A stretch of DNA of 64,000 nucleotides, taken from assembly GCA_910584665.1 (NCBI GenBank), contig CAJUBL010000002.1, positions 22,551 to 86,550 on the forward strand, given 5' to 3'. This stretch comes from an uncultured Muribaculaceae bacterium. GTDB taxonomy: Bacteria; Bacteroidota; Bacteroidia; Bacteroidales; Muribaculaceae. Both the position numbers and the translations under genes were made by a program. Positions 52,362-62,101 of the stretch are shown in pieces. The notes under the pieces were generated by a model. The model had not been told where the DNA came from. It did no database searches and saw nothing but the letters and a program-made list of their open reading frames with translations. Within the stretch, counting starts at the first letter, position 1, and each line of letters begins with the position of its first letter.

Positions 52362-54284
52362 ATGAATATGAAAAGAAAATCACCGATATCAGTGGACCGT
52401 GTGCAGTTTTACACATATGGTTCAGACAAAAAAGACGAATTGGATTTTATCAGCCGGTTTCCGTTCGATAACCGGCACGATTTTGTAGCCGACGCGGACA
52501 CCCGCGGTGTGGCTGTAAAAATGACAGTATGCAACGAACGATGTGACAAAGGAGTGCGCCGTGATGTTTCGCTCACACTGATCGACATGACTGTCCGATG
52601 CGAAACAGTGACAACGAGAGTGAAAGTCAATATCCGCAAAGACGGTTTCAAAGATGTGTATGCCTGTCTGCCTTCTGAAACGGCCGGTCTGCAGGGCGGC
52701 CACACCTATAAACTCGTGGTATGTGACGAAACGGAAGCCGAAACGCTCACCGAGAGCGTAATACACTTCTTTGACATCGATACCATGGGACATCCGTCGG
52801 AATGGTATAAAGTCTGCGACGGCGGCATACGTCCGGCATGGAAAGACTACCTGTACAAATCTCTCAACACCGGCGATGAGCACGATTACTATGTACGGTT
52901 TAATCTAATGGTGTCAGAATCAGGTCTCTGGCATCAGGCAATCATGCCGGAACTCGAAATGAGACTGTACTATCCTGACGGTACATATATAAAGGATTAT
53001 TTTAAAGAGCCCCGATGCTATGACCCGAAGGACTATAAAAAGAACTGCTGGTCGGTGGAATATCTGTTTGAAACTATCGCCGACATCAATGGCGTGTTCT
53101 ATGCCGAGCTCCTATGCATGGAGTATCCGATCGCCGGATTCGTGTTCGACACCTTGTCAGCTACCAATATACAAGGCTCGTGGTACGGTAATGAAATAAC
53201 TCCGATAGACGAATATACGCCTGAATGTGCCAACGCCCGTATAAACAAATATCTCCCAGACCGGAATAACAACGAGCTGTCGACAGAGACATATGACCTT
53301 GATTCAGCAATCGACCGGTTCTTAGTTTCGGAACTGAATAAGTCAGATGATGAGGCACCGGCTGACTCCAGGGAGAAAGATACCGGTCCGGGCGATACAG
53401 CAGAAGAGCCGGCGCCGAAAGAAACAGATCTTCCTGTGTCGCTCGAACATCTCACAGGATTGCAGTCGGTAAAGGAAAAACTAACTGTTTATGAGCGAGT
53501 TGTGCGTTTCAATAAAATGCGGCAGGAGAAGGGGCTCCCGGTTTCTTCCACTCCGTTGCACGCCATGTTCCTCGGTTCGCCCGGCACCGGAAAGACTACC
53601 GTAGTGAAACTGATGGGCGACATGCTCCATCGCGCCGGAGTCCTCTCAAAAGGCCATGTGGTGGTGCGGGAACGAGCCACACTTCTCGGGCAGAACTACA
53701 ATTCCGAGTCAGAGAAGACACTTGCCGCAATTGAAGAAGCACAGGGAGGTATTCTTTTCATCGATGAGGCATATCAGCTCTATCAGCCCGATGACTCCCG
53801 TGACCCGGGAAAATTTGTTATCGAGACTCTGCTCACAGCTCTCGCCGATGAGTCAAACCGCGACTGGATGCTCGTTCTTGCCGGATATCCGGACGAGATG
53901 AAGAGGATGTCTGATATGAATCCGGGATTCAAGTCGCGCATTCCAGATTCCAATATCTACACCTTTGATGATTTCACAGAGGTCGAACTGATGGAAATCG
54001 CTGAACGTTATCTCGCCCGTAACGGCTACACACTGACGCCTGATGCTCAGGATGCATTGAGCACACGTCTGAAATCGGACTACAGCATGCGTGATAGGAA
54101 TTTCGGCAATGCCCGTCATGTTGTGAACATGATCCAGACCGAAATTCTACCTTCAATGGCAGTCAGGGTGATTGATGAAGGCCTGTGCGACGATGTGTCT
54201 CTCACCGAAATCCAGAAGGCAGACATACCCGCACCCGTCGTACGGCCTGTTTCTCCACGCCAACGCGTAGGCTTTGCCGTTTAA
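52362..54284 (+). CDS. AAA+ ATPase of the CbxX/SpoVK type with a large unknown N-terminal region
   Basis: 640 aa. Residues 1-310 form an all-beta-looking region without a recognised domain (VSLTLIDMTVRCETVTTRVKVNIRK; GVFYAELLCMEYPIAGFVFDT). An acidic, low-complexity linker (about 325-365) follows. The C-terminal AAA+ module has LTGLQSVKEKLTVYERVVRFN, Walker A GSPGTGKT (405-412), Walker B ILFIDEAY (464-471), an Arg-containing NPGFKSRIPDSN region and a lid with FGNARHVVNMIQTEI. CbxX-type ATPases remodel protein complexes. It precedes porT by 81 bp on the same strand; the meaning of that neighbourhood is unclear. No signal peptide, so cytoplasmic. Confidence 0.85.
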   Translation: MNMKRKSPISVDRVQFYTYGSDKKDELDFISRFPFDNRHDFVADADTRGVAVKMTVCNERCDKGVRRDVSLTLIDMTVRCETVTTRVKVNIRKDGFKDVYACLPSETAGLQGGHTYKLVVCDETEAETLTESVIHFFDIDTMGHPSEWYKVCDGGIRPAWKDYLYKSLNTGDEHDYYVRFNLMVSESGLWHQAIMPELEMRLYYPDGTYIKDYFKEPRCYDPKDYKKNCWSVEYLFETIADINGVFYAELLCMEYPIAGFVFDTLSATNIQGSWYGNEITPIDEYTPECANARINKYLPDRNNNELSTETYDLDSAIDRFLVSELNKSDDEAPADSREKDTGPGDTAEEPAPKETDLPVSLEHLTGLQSVKEKLTVYERVVRFNKMRQEKGLPVSSTPLHAMFLGSPGTGKTTVVKLMGDMLHRAGVLSKGHVVVRERATLLGQNYNSESEKTLAAIEEAQGGILFIDEAYQLYQPDDSRDPGKFVIETLLTALADESNRDWMLVLAGYPDEMKRMSDMNPGFKSRIPDSNIYTFDDFTEVELMEIAERYLARNGYTLTPDAQDALSTRLKSDYSMRDRNFGNARHVVNMIQTEILPSMAVRVIDEGLCDDVSLTEIQKADIPAPVVRPVSPRQRVGFAV

Positions 54285-54365
54285 ATTACATTTTTCAGGT
54301 ACTGTTGTAATGTGTTTCATCACGGAATATAGCAATAATCGCGCACGGGTACCGTTATTTAGATA

Positions 54366-55088
54366 ATGAAACGCGTTAAATTAATATTGTTCGCATTATT
54401 GTCGCTCTTCACGCTGACGGCTCGGGCAAACCGTCTCAATGACAAGCTCGAGAATCGTCCGTATGCCGACCTGCGTCCCTGGCATCTGGGATTTTCTGTG
54501 GGCCTGCACACGCAGGACCTCACATTTGCCCACAACGGGTTTGTAACCGAGGAAGGCGAGGCGTGGTTCATGGAACAGCCCTCGTTCTCGCCGGGTTTCT
54601 GTGTCAACGGTCTCGTAGATCTGAGACTCAACAGTTACTTCTCGCTGCGTTTCACTCCCGGTCTGTACTTCGGTAACCGTGAGATCACTATGGTGAATGT
54701 CTCTGACAACGAGACACCACGGCTAAGGCAGAATATAAAATCGACATTCATAGTGCTGCCTGTTGACGTTAAGTTTACAGCTCAGCGTTACCGTAACTGC
54801 CGTCCTTACCTTGTAGGAGGAGTGATGCCGGCGATAGATGTCGCAAAGAAACGTACCGACTATCTGAAACTGAAGTCGGGCGATGTCTATCTGGAGGTTG
54901 GCTTCGGCTGTGATTTCTATCTGCCTTATTTCAAATTAAATCCTGAGATAAAGTTCTGCTTCGGACTGGGAAATATTCTGCAGAAGGATCGTCCCGATCT
55001 GGTCGATGATCCCGGAATGATGAAGATCACCCGGTCGTTAAAACGTGTCACCAGCCAGATGGTGGTGCTCACATTCTACTTCGAGTAA
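54366..55088 (+). CDS. porT: PorT-family T9SS outer-membrane protein
   Basis: 240 aa with signal peptide (MKRVKLILFALLSLFTLTARA). An eight-strand-like beta-barrel with alternating polar/aromatic strands (YFSLRFTPGLYFGNREIT, KSTFIVLPVDVKFTAQRY, YLEVGFGCDFYLPYFKLNPEIKFCFGLGNIL, MVVLTFYFE). Matches PorT in length and the LVGG..P.ID..KK core. PorT is needed for T9SS assembly. It is followed at 13 bp by porP. Confidence 0.82.
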   Translation: MKRVKLILFALLSLFTLTARANRLNDKLENRPYADLRPWHLGFSVGLHTQDLTFAHNGFVTEEGEAWFMEQPSFSPGFCVNGLVDLRLNSYFSLRFTPGLYFGNREITMVNVSDNETPRLRQNIKSTFIVLPVDVKFTAQRYRNCRPYLVGGVMPAIDVAKKRTDYLKLKSGDVYLEVGFGCDFYLPYFKLNPEIKFCFGLGNILQKDRPDLVDDPGMMKITRSLKRVTSQMVVLTFYFE

Positions 55089-55101
55089 TTCAAGTCATAA
55101 A

Positions 55102-56106
55102 GTGAAATCAGTCAGTAATATACAATGTAATTTCATCTCGGCGGCCATTCTTGTGGTCATGATGCTTGCCGGATTTGCAGAATCCCGGGCACAGAGTGAC
55201 GCACAGTTCACCCAGTACTACGAGATCCCGGCCTATTATAATGCCGGAGCCATCGGTACCACCGACCTGCTGAGGATACGTGGCGGCATGCGCATGCAGT
55301 GGGTGGGAATAGACAACGCACCGCGTAATTTTGTCGCCACCGCCGATATGCCCCTGAAACTATTCGGCAGGCGCTGGGCCTTGGGGCTGGTTCTCAATCA
55401 GGGCAGTATGGGACTATATCGCTCTATGAATCTCGGATTCCGTGCGGCCTATCACCAGCCGCTGTTCAAGGGCAGACTCAGTATAGGTCTCGGAGCCGGA
55501 TTCGTCGATCAGACTTTCCGAGGATCGGATGTTTTCATTCCCGACGGTGATGACTTCCATGAGAGCAGTGATGAGGCTATTCCTACTACCGATATACGTG
55601 GCAATGCCATCGACCTGAGCCTCGGTGCCTATTATACCCACCGGCTGTTCTGGGCCGGCATATCTGTCAATCACCTCAACAATCCTTCTGTTTCGTTCAA
55701 TTCCGAGTCGGGTGAGGGTGGTCTTGAGAACAACTATGAGTTCAGAGTCGGACGCACCGCTTATTTTATGGCCGGGAGCAATATTCCCGTAAAAAACACG
55801 TTATTAGAAGTGATACCGTCGTTATTGGTCAAAAGTGATTTCAACTTCACGACAGCCGAGGTTACCGCACGTGTGCGGTATAACCGGTTCCTCACGGCCG
55901 GCCTGGGGTACCGCTACAAGGATGCCTTGTCGCTGATACTCGCCGCCGAGCTCAAGGGGTTCTATATAGGTTACAGCTATGACTATCCTGCATCGGCCAT
56001 AGCCAAGGCCTCGAGCGGCAGCCATGAAATAATCGCCGGGTACAGTCTCAGACTCGACCTTAGTGAAAAGAATAAGAATAAACACAAGAGTATACGCATA
56101 ATGTAA
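55102..56106 (+). CDS. porP: PorP/SprF-family T9SS outer-membrane protein
   Basis: 334 aa if started at the GTG at 55102, which gives a proper signal peptide (KSVSNIQCNFISAAILVVMM...ESRAQ); a longer frame inside porT is rejected. Mature start SDAQFTQYYEIPAYYNAGAIG is the PorP/SprF hallmark, followed by barrel strands and GLGYRYKDALSLILAAELKGFYIGYSYDYP. PorP binds the PorKN ring or helps anchor T9SS substrates and adhesins. It is directly upstream of gldK by 9 bp. Confidence 0.88.
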   Translation: MKSVSNIQCNFISAAILVVMMLAGFAESRAQSDAQFTQYYEIPAYYNAGAIGTTDLLRIRGGMRMQWVGIDNAPRNFVATADMPLKLFGRRWALGLVLNQGSMGLYRSMNLGFRAAYHQPLFKGRLSIGLGAGFVDQTFRGSDVFIPDGDDFHESSDEAIPTTDIRGNAIDLSLGAYYTHRLFWAGISVNHLNNPSVSFNSESGEGGLENNYEFRVGRTAYFMAGSNIPVKNTLLEVIPSLLVKSDFNFTTAEVTARVRYNRFLTAGLGYRYKDALSLILAAELKGFYIGYSYDYPASAIAKASSGSHEIIAGYSLRLDLSEKNKNKHKSIRIM

Positions 56107-56115
56107 CCTCAAGCT

Positions 56116-57564
56116 ATGAGAAAGATTTCCATATATTTTGCCTTGGCAGCAGTGATCCTGACGATCGCTTCGTGTGCCGTAGGCTCCCGCAGCCAGGCCG
56201 GTGGCGAGGTCACCGGTGTCAGCGCCGGCACATGGGCAGAGCCAACGCCCTACGGCATGGTCCTTGTCTCGCGCGGTTCGATCGAAATGGGGCCGCGGGA
56301 GGATGACTCGCTGTGGCATATCAAAGCGAATCCCCAAGGCATGTCGGTAGATGCATTCTGGATGGACGAGACCGAGATCACCAACTCTAAATACAAGCAG
56401 TTTGTGTTCTGGGTGCGTGATTCCATTATCCGTGAGCGTCTTGCCGACCCGGCCTATGGCGGCAACGAGGAGTTTAAGATAGAGGAGGATCGCGATGGTA
56501 ATCCTGTCAGGCCTTATCTCAACTGGAGCAAGGCCATACCGTGGCGCAATGCCAACGAAGACGAGCAGCGCGCTATAGAGAGTCTCTACCGCACCAATCC
56601 TATTACCGGACAGCGTGAGCTCGATCCGGAGCAGCTCAACTACCGATACGAGATTTATAATCACACGGAAGCCGCCAGACGCCGGAACCGGCTCGATCCG
56701 CGCCGTCGCGAGTACAACACTGACCGTCCGGTACCGACCGACAATCCTGTGATATCAAAAGATACAGCCTATATCAGTGACGAGGGTGAGATCATACGCC
56801 AGACTATCACCCGCGGTCTCACGGGCGACTTCGACTTCGTGAATACTTACATCGTAAATGTCTATCCCGACACGACCGCATGGATCAACGACTTCGAGAA
56901 CGCTTACAACGAGCCATACGTCAGGCTTTATTTTTCCAACGGCGGCTACAACGAGTATCCTGTTGTGGGCGTGAGCTGGGAACAGGCCAATGCTTTCTGC
57001 AACTGGCGTACCGAATATCTGCGCCGTTCGCTCGGACGTGACGGAGTGTATATAGAACCCTACCGTCTGCCCACCGAGGCGGAGTGGGAGTTTGCCGCAC
57101 GTGCCGGTGTCAGTGAGAACAAGTATCCCTGGGAAGGCGATCTCCCGATGAGCGAGGACAAGGGTTGCTTCTATGCGAACTTCAAACCTAACGACGGCAA
57201 CTATGTCAAGGACGGACACCTCATAACATCAAGGGTGGGGACATATGCGCCGAATGACTTCGGTCTCTATGATATGGCCGGCAACGTCAGTGAATGGACC
57301 TCGACAGCCTTTACCGAGAGCGTCAGCCGTCTTACGGCCGATCTCAATCCTGAATACCGCTATGACGCGGCCATTGAGGATCCGTACAGGATGAAGCGGA
57401 AGATCGTGCGTGGCGGTTCATGGAAAGATGTGGCACATAACATACGCAGCGATATGCGCATGTGGGAGTACCAGAACGAACAGCGCTCATATATCGGATT
57501 CCGCTGTGTCCGCAGCCAGATAGGCTTTGCACGCGGCCAGAAAATCAATACCAGGAACAAGTAA
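56116..57564 (+). CDS. gldK: T9SS ring lipoprotein GldK/PorK
   Basis: 482 aa. Lipoprotein signal with Cys20 (AAVILTIASCAVGSR). A formylglycine-generating-enzyme-like (SUMF1) fold: MVLVSRGSIEMGP, MDETEITNSKYKQFVFWV, YPVVGVSWEQANAFCNWRTEYL, YRLPTEAEWEFAARAG, GNVSEWTSTAF, KIVRGGSWKD and SYIGFRCVRS. GldK forms the periplasmic ring with GldN under the outer membrane. First gene of gldKLMN, in the standard order. Confidence 0.95.
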   Translation: MRKISIYFALAAVILTIASCAVGSRSQAGGEVTGVSAGTWAEPTPYGMVLVSRGSIEMGPREDDSLWHIKANPQGMSVDAFWMDETEITNSKYKQFVFWVRDSIIRERLADPAYGGNEEFKIEEDRDGNPVRPYLNWSKAIPWRNANEDEQRAIESLYRTNPITGQRELDPEQLNYRYEIYNHTEAARRRNRLDPRRREYNTDRPVPTDNPVISKDTAYISDEGEIIRQTITRGLTGDFDFVNTYIVNVYPDTTAWINDFENAYNEPYVRLYFSNGGYNEYPVVGVSWEQANAFCNWRTEYLRRSLGRDGVYIEPYRLPTEAEWEFAARAGVSENKYPWEGDLPMSEDKGCFYANFKPNDGNYVKDGHLITSRVGTYAPNDFGLYDMAGNVSEWTSTAFTESVSRLTADLNPEYRYDAAIEDPYRMKRKIVRGGSWKDVAHNIRSDMRMWEYQNEQRSYIGFRCVRSQIGFARGQKINTRNK

Positions 57565-57579
57565 CCACACATCACGGCA

Positions 57580-58521
57580 ATGAGAAAAATCAAGCAATAC
57601 CGTAACGTCATAAGCCGTTTTATCTCCAGCGAGGGAGGACAGCGTTTCTTTAACTTTGCCTACAGCATAGGTGCCGCCATCGTGATATGGGGCGCTCTGT
57701 TCAAAATTCTGCATCTTCCGGGCGGTAACACACTGCTCTCCATCGGTATGGGGACCGAGGTGCTGATGTTTATACTGACTGCCTTTGACCGTCCGCCACG
57801 CGAGTATAAGTGGGAGAAGGTCTATCCAGCCCTCGAACAGGATGACGACGTGGAGTCTGAAGAAAGATCAGATGGACCAGCCTGCGGCCATGAAGGCAAT
57901 GTTACCGGCGGTACTACGGTAGTGATAGCCGGCGAAGGACGGGAGGTAGCGGTAGAATATGACCGTCCGGATGTCTGCAGTTCATCCGGCCAGGTTGCTT
58001 CTCAGGCGACAGCAATGCCGTCTTCGGCCGGTCTTGCCGGCGAGATGCAGTCGATAAGCGACGAGATGCAGCAGTTGCGTGATCTGACACACCGGCTCAA
58101 CGAGGTATCGGCGACATTACTTGAATCATATCGTTCGATCACCGATAACTCAGACAACATATCGGCTAACTCGGCTGGCTATGTCGAGCAGATGCAGGCA
58201 CTCAACCGCAATATACAGGGTCTGAATACCATATACGAGATACAGCTCAGGAGCGTGTCGGGCCAGCTTGACGCCATCGACCGCGTGAACCGCGGAATAA
58301 AGGAGATAAGCGACATGTATATGACCACAGCCGGCAACAGCGCCCGCTATTGTGAGGAGACCGAGAAGATGGCACGTAATATGCAGCGTCTCAATCAGGT
58401 CTACGAGAAGATGCTTACAGCCATGACCATCAACATGTACCCGGGCATGCAGACTCCGGACCGCCAGAGTCCATATGACCGGGATGCGTCTGCCGAACGG
58501 TCAGATAACCCCCTGAACTGA
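57580..58521 (+). CDS. gldL: T9SS motor protein GldL/PorL
   Basis: 313 aa. Two N-terminal membrane helices (FFNFAYSIGAAIVIWGALFKIL and TLLSIGMGTEVLMFILTAF), the second with the conserved Glu60 that is implicated in proton-driven rotation, then a long cytoplasmic helical tail (coiled-coil-like 150-290). With GldM it forms the inner-membrane motor that drives secretion. The middle segment (85-145) is variable and low-complexity. Confidence 0.95.
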   Translation: MRKIKQYRNVISRFISSEGGQRFFNFAYSIGAAIVIWGALFKILHLPGGNTLLSIGMGTEVLMFILTAFDRPPREYKWEKVYPALEQDDDVESEERSDGPACGHEGNVTGGTTVVIAGEGREVAVEYDRPDVCSSSGQVASQATAMPSSAGLAGEMQSISDEMQQLRDLTHRLNEVSATLLESYRSITDNSDNISANSAGYVEQMQALNRNIQGLNTIYEIQLRSVSGQLDAIDRVNRGIKEISDMYMTTAGNSARYCEETEKMARNMQRLNQVYEKMLTAMTINMYPGMQTPDRQSPYDRDASAERSDNPLN

Positions 58522-58528
58522 ACGTATC

Positions 58529-60097
58529 ATGGCAGCTAACAATAACAGGCTATCGCCCAGGCAGAAGATGATAAACCTCATGTATATCGTCCTGACTGCC
58601 ATGCTTGCCCTCAACGTATCAAGTGATGTGCTTAACGGATTCACTCAGGTAGAGGCAGGCCTGACGCGCACCAACGACAATGTCGAGCAGCGTAACGCTG
58701 CCATTATGGCCAGTCTCAGAACTTTCAGCGAACAGAATCCGGACAAAGGCAGACGTTGGTATGATAAGGCCGCTGAGGTACGTCACTTTACCGACCTGCT
58801 GTACCGGACTGTCGATTCGCTGAAACTGCTTATCGTGGCCAAGGCTGACGGTGACGGTGCTGATATTCATGATATTGTCAACCGTGACGATCTTGAGGCG
58901 GCGGCAGTTGTCATGCTCAATCCGGCCAACCGCCGCGGCGAGGCTCTGAGACACGATATAGAGTCGTACCGTGAGTATATCGGGTCGATAATCACCGATC
59001 CCGTGAGACGGGCAAATATTGAGGCGGCCCTGTCGACTGAGCCGGTGACGGCTCCGGGTGAACTTGCCGGATCGAGCTGGGAGGAACTGAAGTTTGATAA
59101 TCAGCCTGTTGTGGCTGCTGTCACATTGCTGACCAAGTTGCAGAACGACATAAAATACGCAGAGGGAGAAACACTTGCGACACTGCTTGACAATGTGGAT
59201 GCCGGCGATGTGCGCGTCAATGAGCTTAACGCTTTCGTTATACCGCAGTCGCGTTTTGTGATGCGCGGAGGCAAGTATCAGGCTAATATTGTTCTGGCCG
59301 CTGTCGATACAACACAGCGCCCGGCCATATATGTCAACGGAAATCTGCTCGCCGATGACCATGGCGTATATGAGACTGTTGCAGGTGCCTCGGGCAATTA
59401 CGACTATACCGGCTATCTCGAGGTGCCTCATGGTGACGGAACAGTCACCCGTCATGATTTTACGTCGAGCTATACTGTAATAGAGCCGACTGCTACGGTC
59501 TCGGCAACGATGATGAACGTGCTCTATGCCGGTATTGACAATCCTATAAGCATATCTGTTCCCGGCGTTGCGAATGCAAGCGTATCGGCCTCGATGACCA
59601 ACGGTTCGCTTACCCGTAAGGGTGATGCCTGGGTAGCCCGTCCGGCTGCTGTAGGCCAGGATGCTGTAATAACGGTCAGTGCCGAGATGGACGGGCGTCG
59701 TATGGACATGTCACGTACCTCCTTCCGTGTGCGTAAACTGCCCGATCCCACCCCGTTCATCATTTATACCGATGCTCAGGGTAACAGAGACCGTTACCGC
59801 AGCGGTTCTGGAGGTATCGCCAAGGGTACCCTGCGCCAGTCGCCGGGTATCGAGGCCGCCATTGACGATGAACTGCTCAACATTGCTTTCAATGTCGAGT
59901 CGTTCGAAACCGTATTCTTCGACTCGATGGGCAATGCATCGATCGAACGGAGCAATGGCGCCGCGTTCTCTCAGCGTCAGCTTGACCGCTTTGCAAGAAT
60001 GCGTCCGGGACAACGCTTCTATATCTCGGCAGTCAGGGCGTCTGGTCCGGACGGGCTGACACGTACACTTGCTCCGATAGAAGTAATCGTAAAGTAA
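58529..60097 (+). CDS. gldM: T9SS motor protein GldM/PorM
   Basis: 522 aa, typical length. N-terminal SPRQKMINLMYIVLTAMLALNVSSDVLNGF contains the single membrane helix that plugs into the GldL pentamer; the remainder is a periplasmic rod of one helical domain (50-220) and beta domains (225-522) reaching the GldKN ring. It transmits motor torque across the periplasm. It starts 7 bp after gldL. Confidence 0.96.
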   Translation: MAANNNRLSPRQKMINLMYIVLTAMLALNVSSDVLNGFTQVEAGLTRTNDNVEQRNAAIMASLRTFSEQNPDKGRRWYDKAAEVRHFTDLLYRTVDSLKLLIVAKADGDGADIHDIVNRDDLEAAAVVMLNPANRRGEALRHDIESYREYIGSIITDPVRRANIEAALSTEPVTAPGELAGSSWEELKFDNQPVVAAVTLLTKLQNDIKYAEGETLATLLDNVDAGDVRVNELNAFVIPQSRFVMRGGKYQANIVLAAVDTTQRPAIYVNGNLLADDHGVYETVAGASGNYDYTGYLEVPHGDGTVTRHDFTSSYTVIEPTATVSATMMNVLYAGIDNPISISVPGVANASVSASMTNGSLTRKGDAWVARPAAVGQDAVITVSAEMDGRRMDMSRTSFRVRKLPDPTPFIIYTDAQGNRDRYRSGSGGIAKGTLRQSPGIEAAIDDELLNIAFNVESFETVFFDSMGNASIERSNGAAFSQRQLDRFARMRPGQRFYISAVRASGPDGLTRTLAPIEVIVK

Positions 60098-60134
60098 CAT
60101 AGTAACCGATAATTGTCACAACATAGATAATATA

Positions 60135-61244
60135 ATGGAACTCATTAAGATATTACGGTCGTTCACTCTGTTTGCTCTGCTCGCCGGCATTGCAGTGCCC
60201 GTTATGGCGCAGTCGTCACAGTCGCAGAGCACCGGCATACGCCGCGGACCTCGCGACAAAGCCGCGGATACTCAGTCGGAATCCGGAGTAACACAGCGTA
60301 TGAAAGCATTCTATGAGGAGCAGGACGGCTCGGATGCCGATCTGCAATGGATGCGTATCATCTATCGGTCGCTGGATCTCGGTAATCCGGCAAATCAGGC
60401 CCTTTATTTTCCGGAGGAGCCGTCTGAGGAAGAAGAGAGTTTGATACGTATCATCCTGAAACTCGTGGCAGAGGGACGTATCCCGGCCTATGAGTATCTT
60501 GACGGCCGCGAGGATTTCAGTGACAGGACGCGCCTTGATGTGGCCGAGATGCTCGATCGTTTCCATATACCGTATACACGTGCCAAGGGATCGACTGAGA
60601 AGAATCCCCGGTTTACCATAGCTCCCGAAGATATTCCTGCCTATGAGGTATTGTCGTATTACATTATAGAGCGCTGGGAGTTCGACACCCGTTCCAACAG
60701 GATGGATGTGAAAGTGGACGCCGTATGTCCTGTGGTGCACCGTTCGGGCGACTTCGGTATGGAAACAGTCCGGTATCCGATGTTCTGGGTAAAGCTCGAG
60801 TCTCTGAGACCATGGCTCGCACAGCAGGACATCTTTGTGGACGACGACAATAATCTGACGCGTTTTACCTACGATGACTTCTTTGCGATGAACATGTATG
60901 ACGGAGAGATCTACAAGACCCGTAATCTTGCCAACAAGTCGATGATGCAGCTATATCCGGATCCGGATGACCGCAAACGTGCACAGGACAGCATACAGGC
61001 CCGTCTTGATTCTTACGACAAACATCTGTGGGTTCCCACCCGTGAGGAACTTGAGGCCGCCCGCGAGGCCAGAGAAGACTCTGTAGACGGAAATAGCGAT
61101 GCCGGGAAAGTGAAAAAGGAGAAGCCCCGCCGCACATCCGTGCGCGGCCGCAAGCGCGGAGAACCCAAAGTCAAGGAAAACAGTGGCCCGAAACAGCAGA
61201 AAGGTGCAGGATCAGCAGTACGCTCGGTACGTCGGCGCAAATGA
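60135..61244 (+). CDS. gldN: T9SS ring protein GldN/PorN
   Basis: 369 aa with signal peptide (LIKILRSFTLFALLAGIAVPVMA). The GldN core is recognisable: WMRIIYRSLDLGNPANQALYFPEEP, YEVLSYYIIERWEFDTRSNRMDVKVDAVCPV, YPMFWVKLESLRPWLAQQDIF and TRFTYDDFFAMNMYDGEIYKTRNLANKSM. The last about 50 residues are a very basic, low-complexity tail (RGRKRGEPKVKEN; SVRRRK), not part of the conserved fold. Partner of GldK in the ring. Confidence 0.95.
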   Translation: MELIKILRSFTLFALLAGIAVPVMAQSSQSQSTGIRRGPRDKAADTQSESGVTQRMKAFYEEQDGSDADLQWMRIIYRSLDLGNPANQALYFPEEPSEEEESLIRIILKLVAEGRIPAYEYLDGREDFSDRTRLDVAEMLDRFHIPYTRAKGSTEKNPRFTIAPEDIPAYEVLSYYIIERWEFDTRSNRMDVKVDAVCPVVHRSGDFGMETVRYPMFWVKLESLRPWLAQQDIFVDDDNNLTRFTYDDFFAMNMYDGEIYKTRNLANKSMMQLYPDPDDRKRAQDSIQARLDSYDKHLWVPTREELEAAREAREDSVDGNSDAGKVKKEKPRRTSVRGRKRGEPKVKENSGPKQQKGAGSAVRSVRRRK

Positions 61245-61293
61245 CGTCAGGCAATATCCGGTGATACCGAGTTAAAACAGGCTGTAGTTCAAT

Positions 61294-62097
61294 ATGCCTA
61301 TGAATCTGAAAATTCTGATAATGATATCATCACTGCTCGCAGGCTTTCATGCCTACGGGCAGTTGCCGTTACCTCAGGTTCCGGCAACACTGACACGTCC
61401 GGCTGACCGTGCCGATTACATTGCGGCGCACTTCTATGATGAGATGAACTGGAACGATACGGTGATGACCGTCTCGGAGAATATCACACAGGACTGGGCC
61501 AACTTCCTGAGTGTACTGCCTCATTGCTCTCCCGACGGCCGAGACTCGGCCATCGTATCGATGGTCAGGTCCATTCCGGAAACGTTTGTGCCGGTCTATG
61601 CTGATATGGCTGACGGATACCTCTTTGCCACCGACTCCGAGCTTTGTGATGAAGAGACATATCTCAGAGTGCTCCGGGCCCTGTCGGCTCATCCGGCTGT
61701 CAGTGAAGCTTATAAGTCAGGGCTTAAGTCTCGTTATGAATATCTGTCAAGGTGTGCTCCCGGTACTGCGGCTACAGATATAACAGTCGAGTCTCCGGAT
61801 GGATTGTCGACCTGTAAACTTGAATCACTCAAGGGCAGATCACCGAATATACTGCTTGTATTCTATGACCCGGATTGCGAGGACTGCCACGCGGTCCTTG
61901 AGGAACTGTCCGCCGGCAGCTACTGGAAATCACTTGTGGATTCCGGACAGCTGATGGTCGTCAGGGCTGAGATTACCGATGAGATCGACGCCCTTTACCC
62001 GATACTTACAGTCCCGTCGCTTTACCATCTTTCTGGAACTTCACTTGAAGTCCTGTCGCGTAATATCACACTTCAGGAACTCAACCTCATACCATGA
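61294..62097 (+). CDS. DUF5106 protein with thioredoxin-like domain
   Basis: 267 aa with signal peptide (MPMNLKILIMISSLLAGFHAYG). The N-terminal half (25-155) is a DUF5106-like helical region (LTRPADRADYIAAHFYDEMNW), the C-terminal half a thioredoxin fold with YDPDCEDCHAVLEEL, a CxxC at the usual redox site, and a VPSLYHL cis-Pro region. Probably a periplasmic thiol-disulfide protein. It follows gldN by 49 bp and may assist folding of exported proteins (inference). Confidence 0.78.
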   Translation: MPMNLKILIMISSLLAGFHAYGQLPLPQVPATLTRPADRADYIAAHFYDEMNWNDTVMTVSENITQDWANFLSVLPHCSPDGRDSAIVSMVRSIPETFVPVYADMADGYLFATDSELCDEETYLRVLRALSAHPAVSEAYKSGLKSRYEYLSRCAPGTAATDITVESPDGLSTCKLESLKGRSPNILLVFYDPDCEDCHAVLEELSAGSYWKSLVDSGQLMVVRAEITDEIDALYPILTVPSLYHLSGTSLEVLSRNITLQELNLIP

Positions 62098-62101
62098 GAA
62101 T

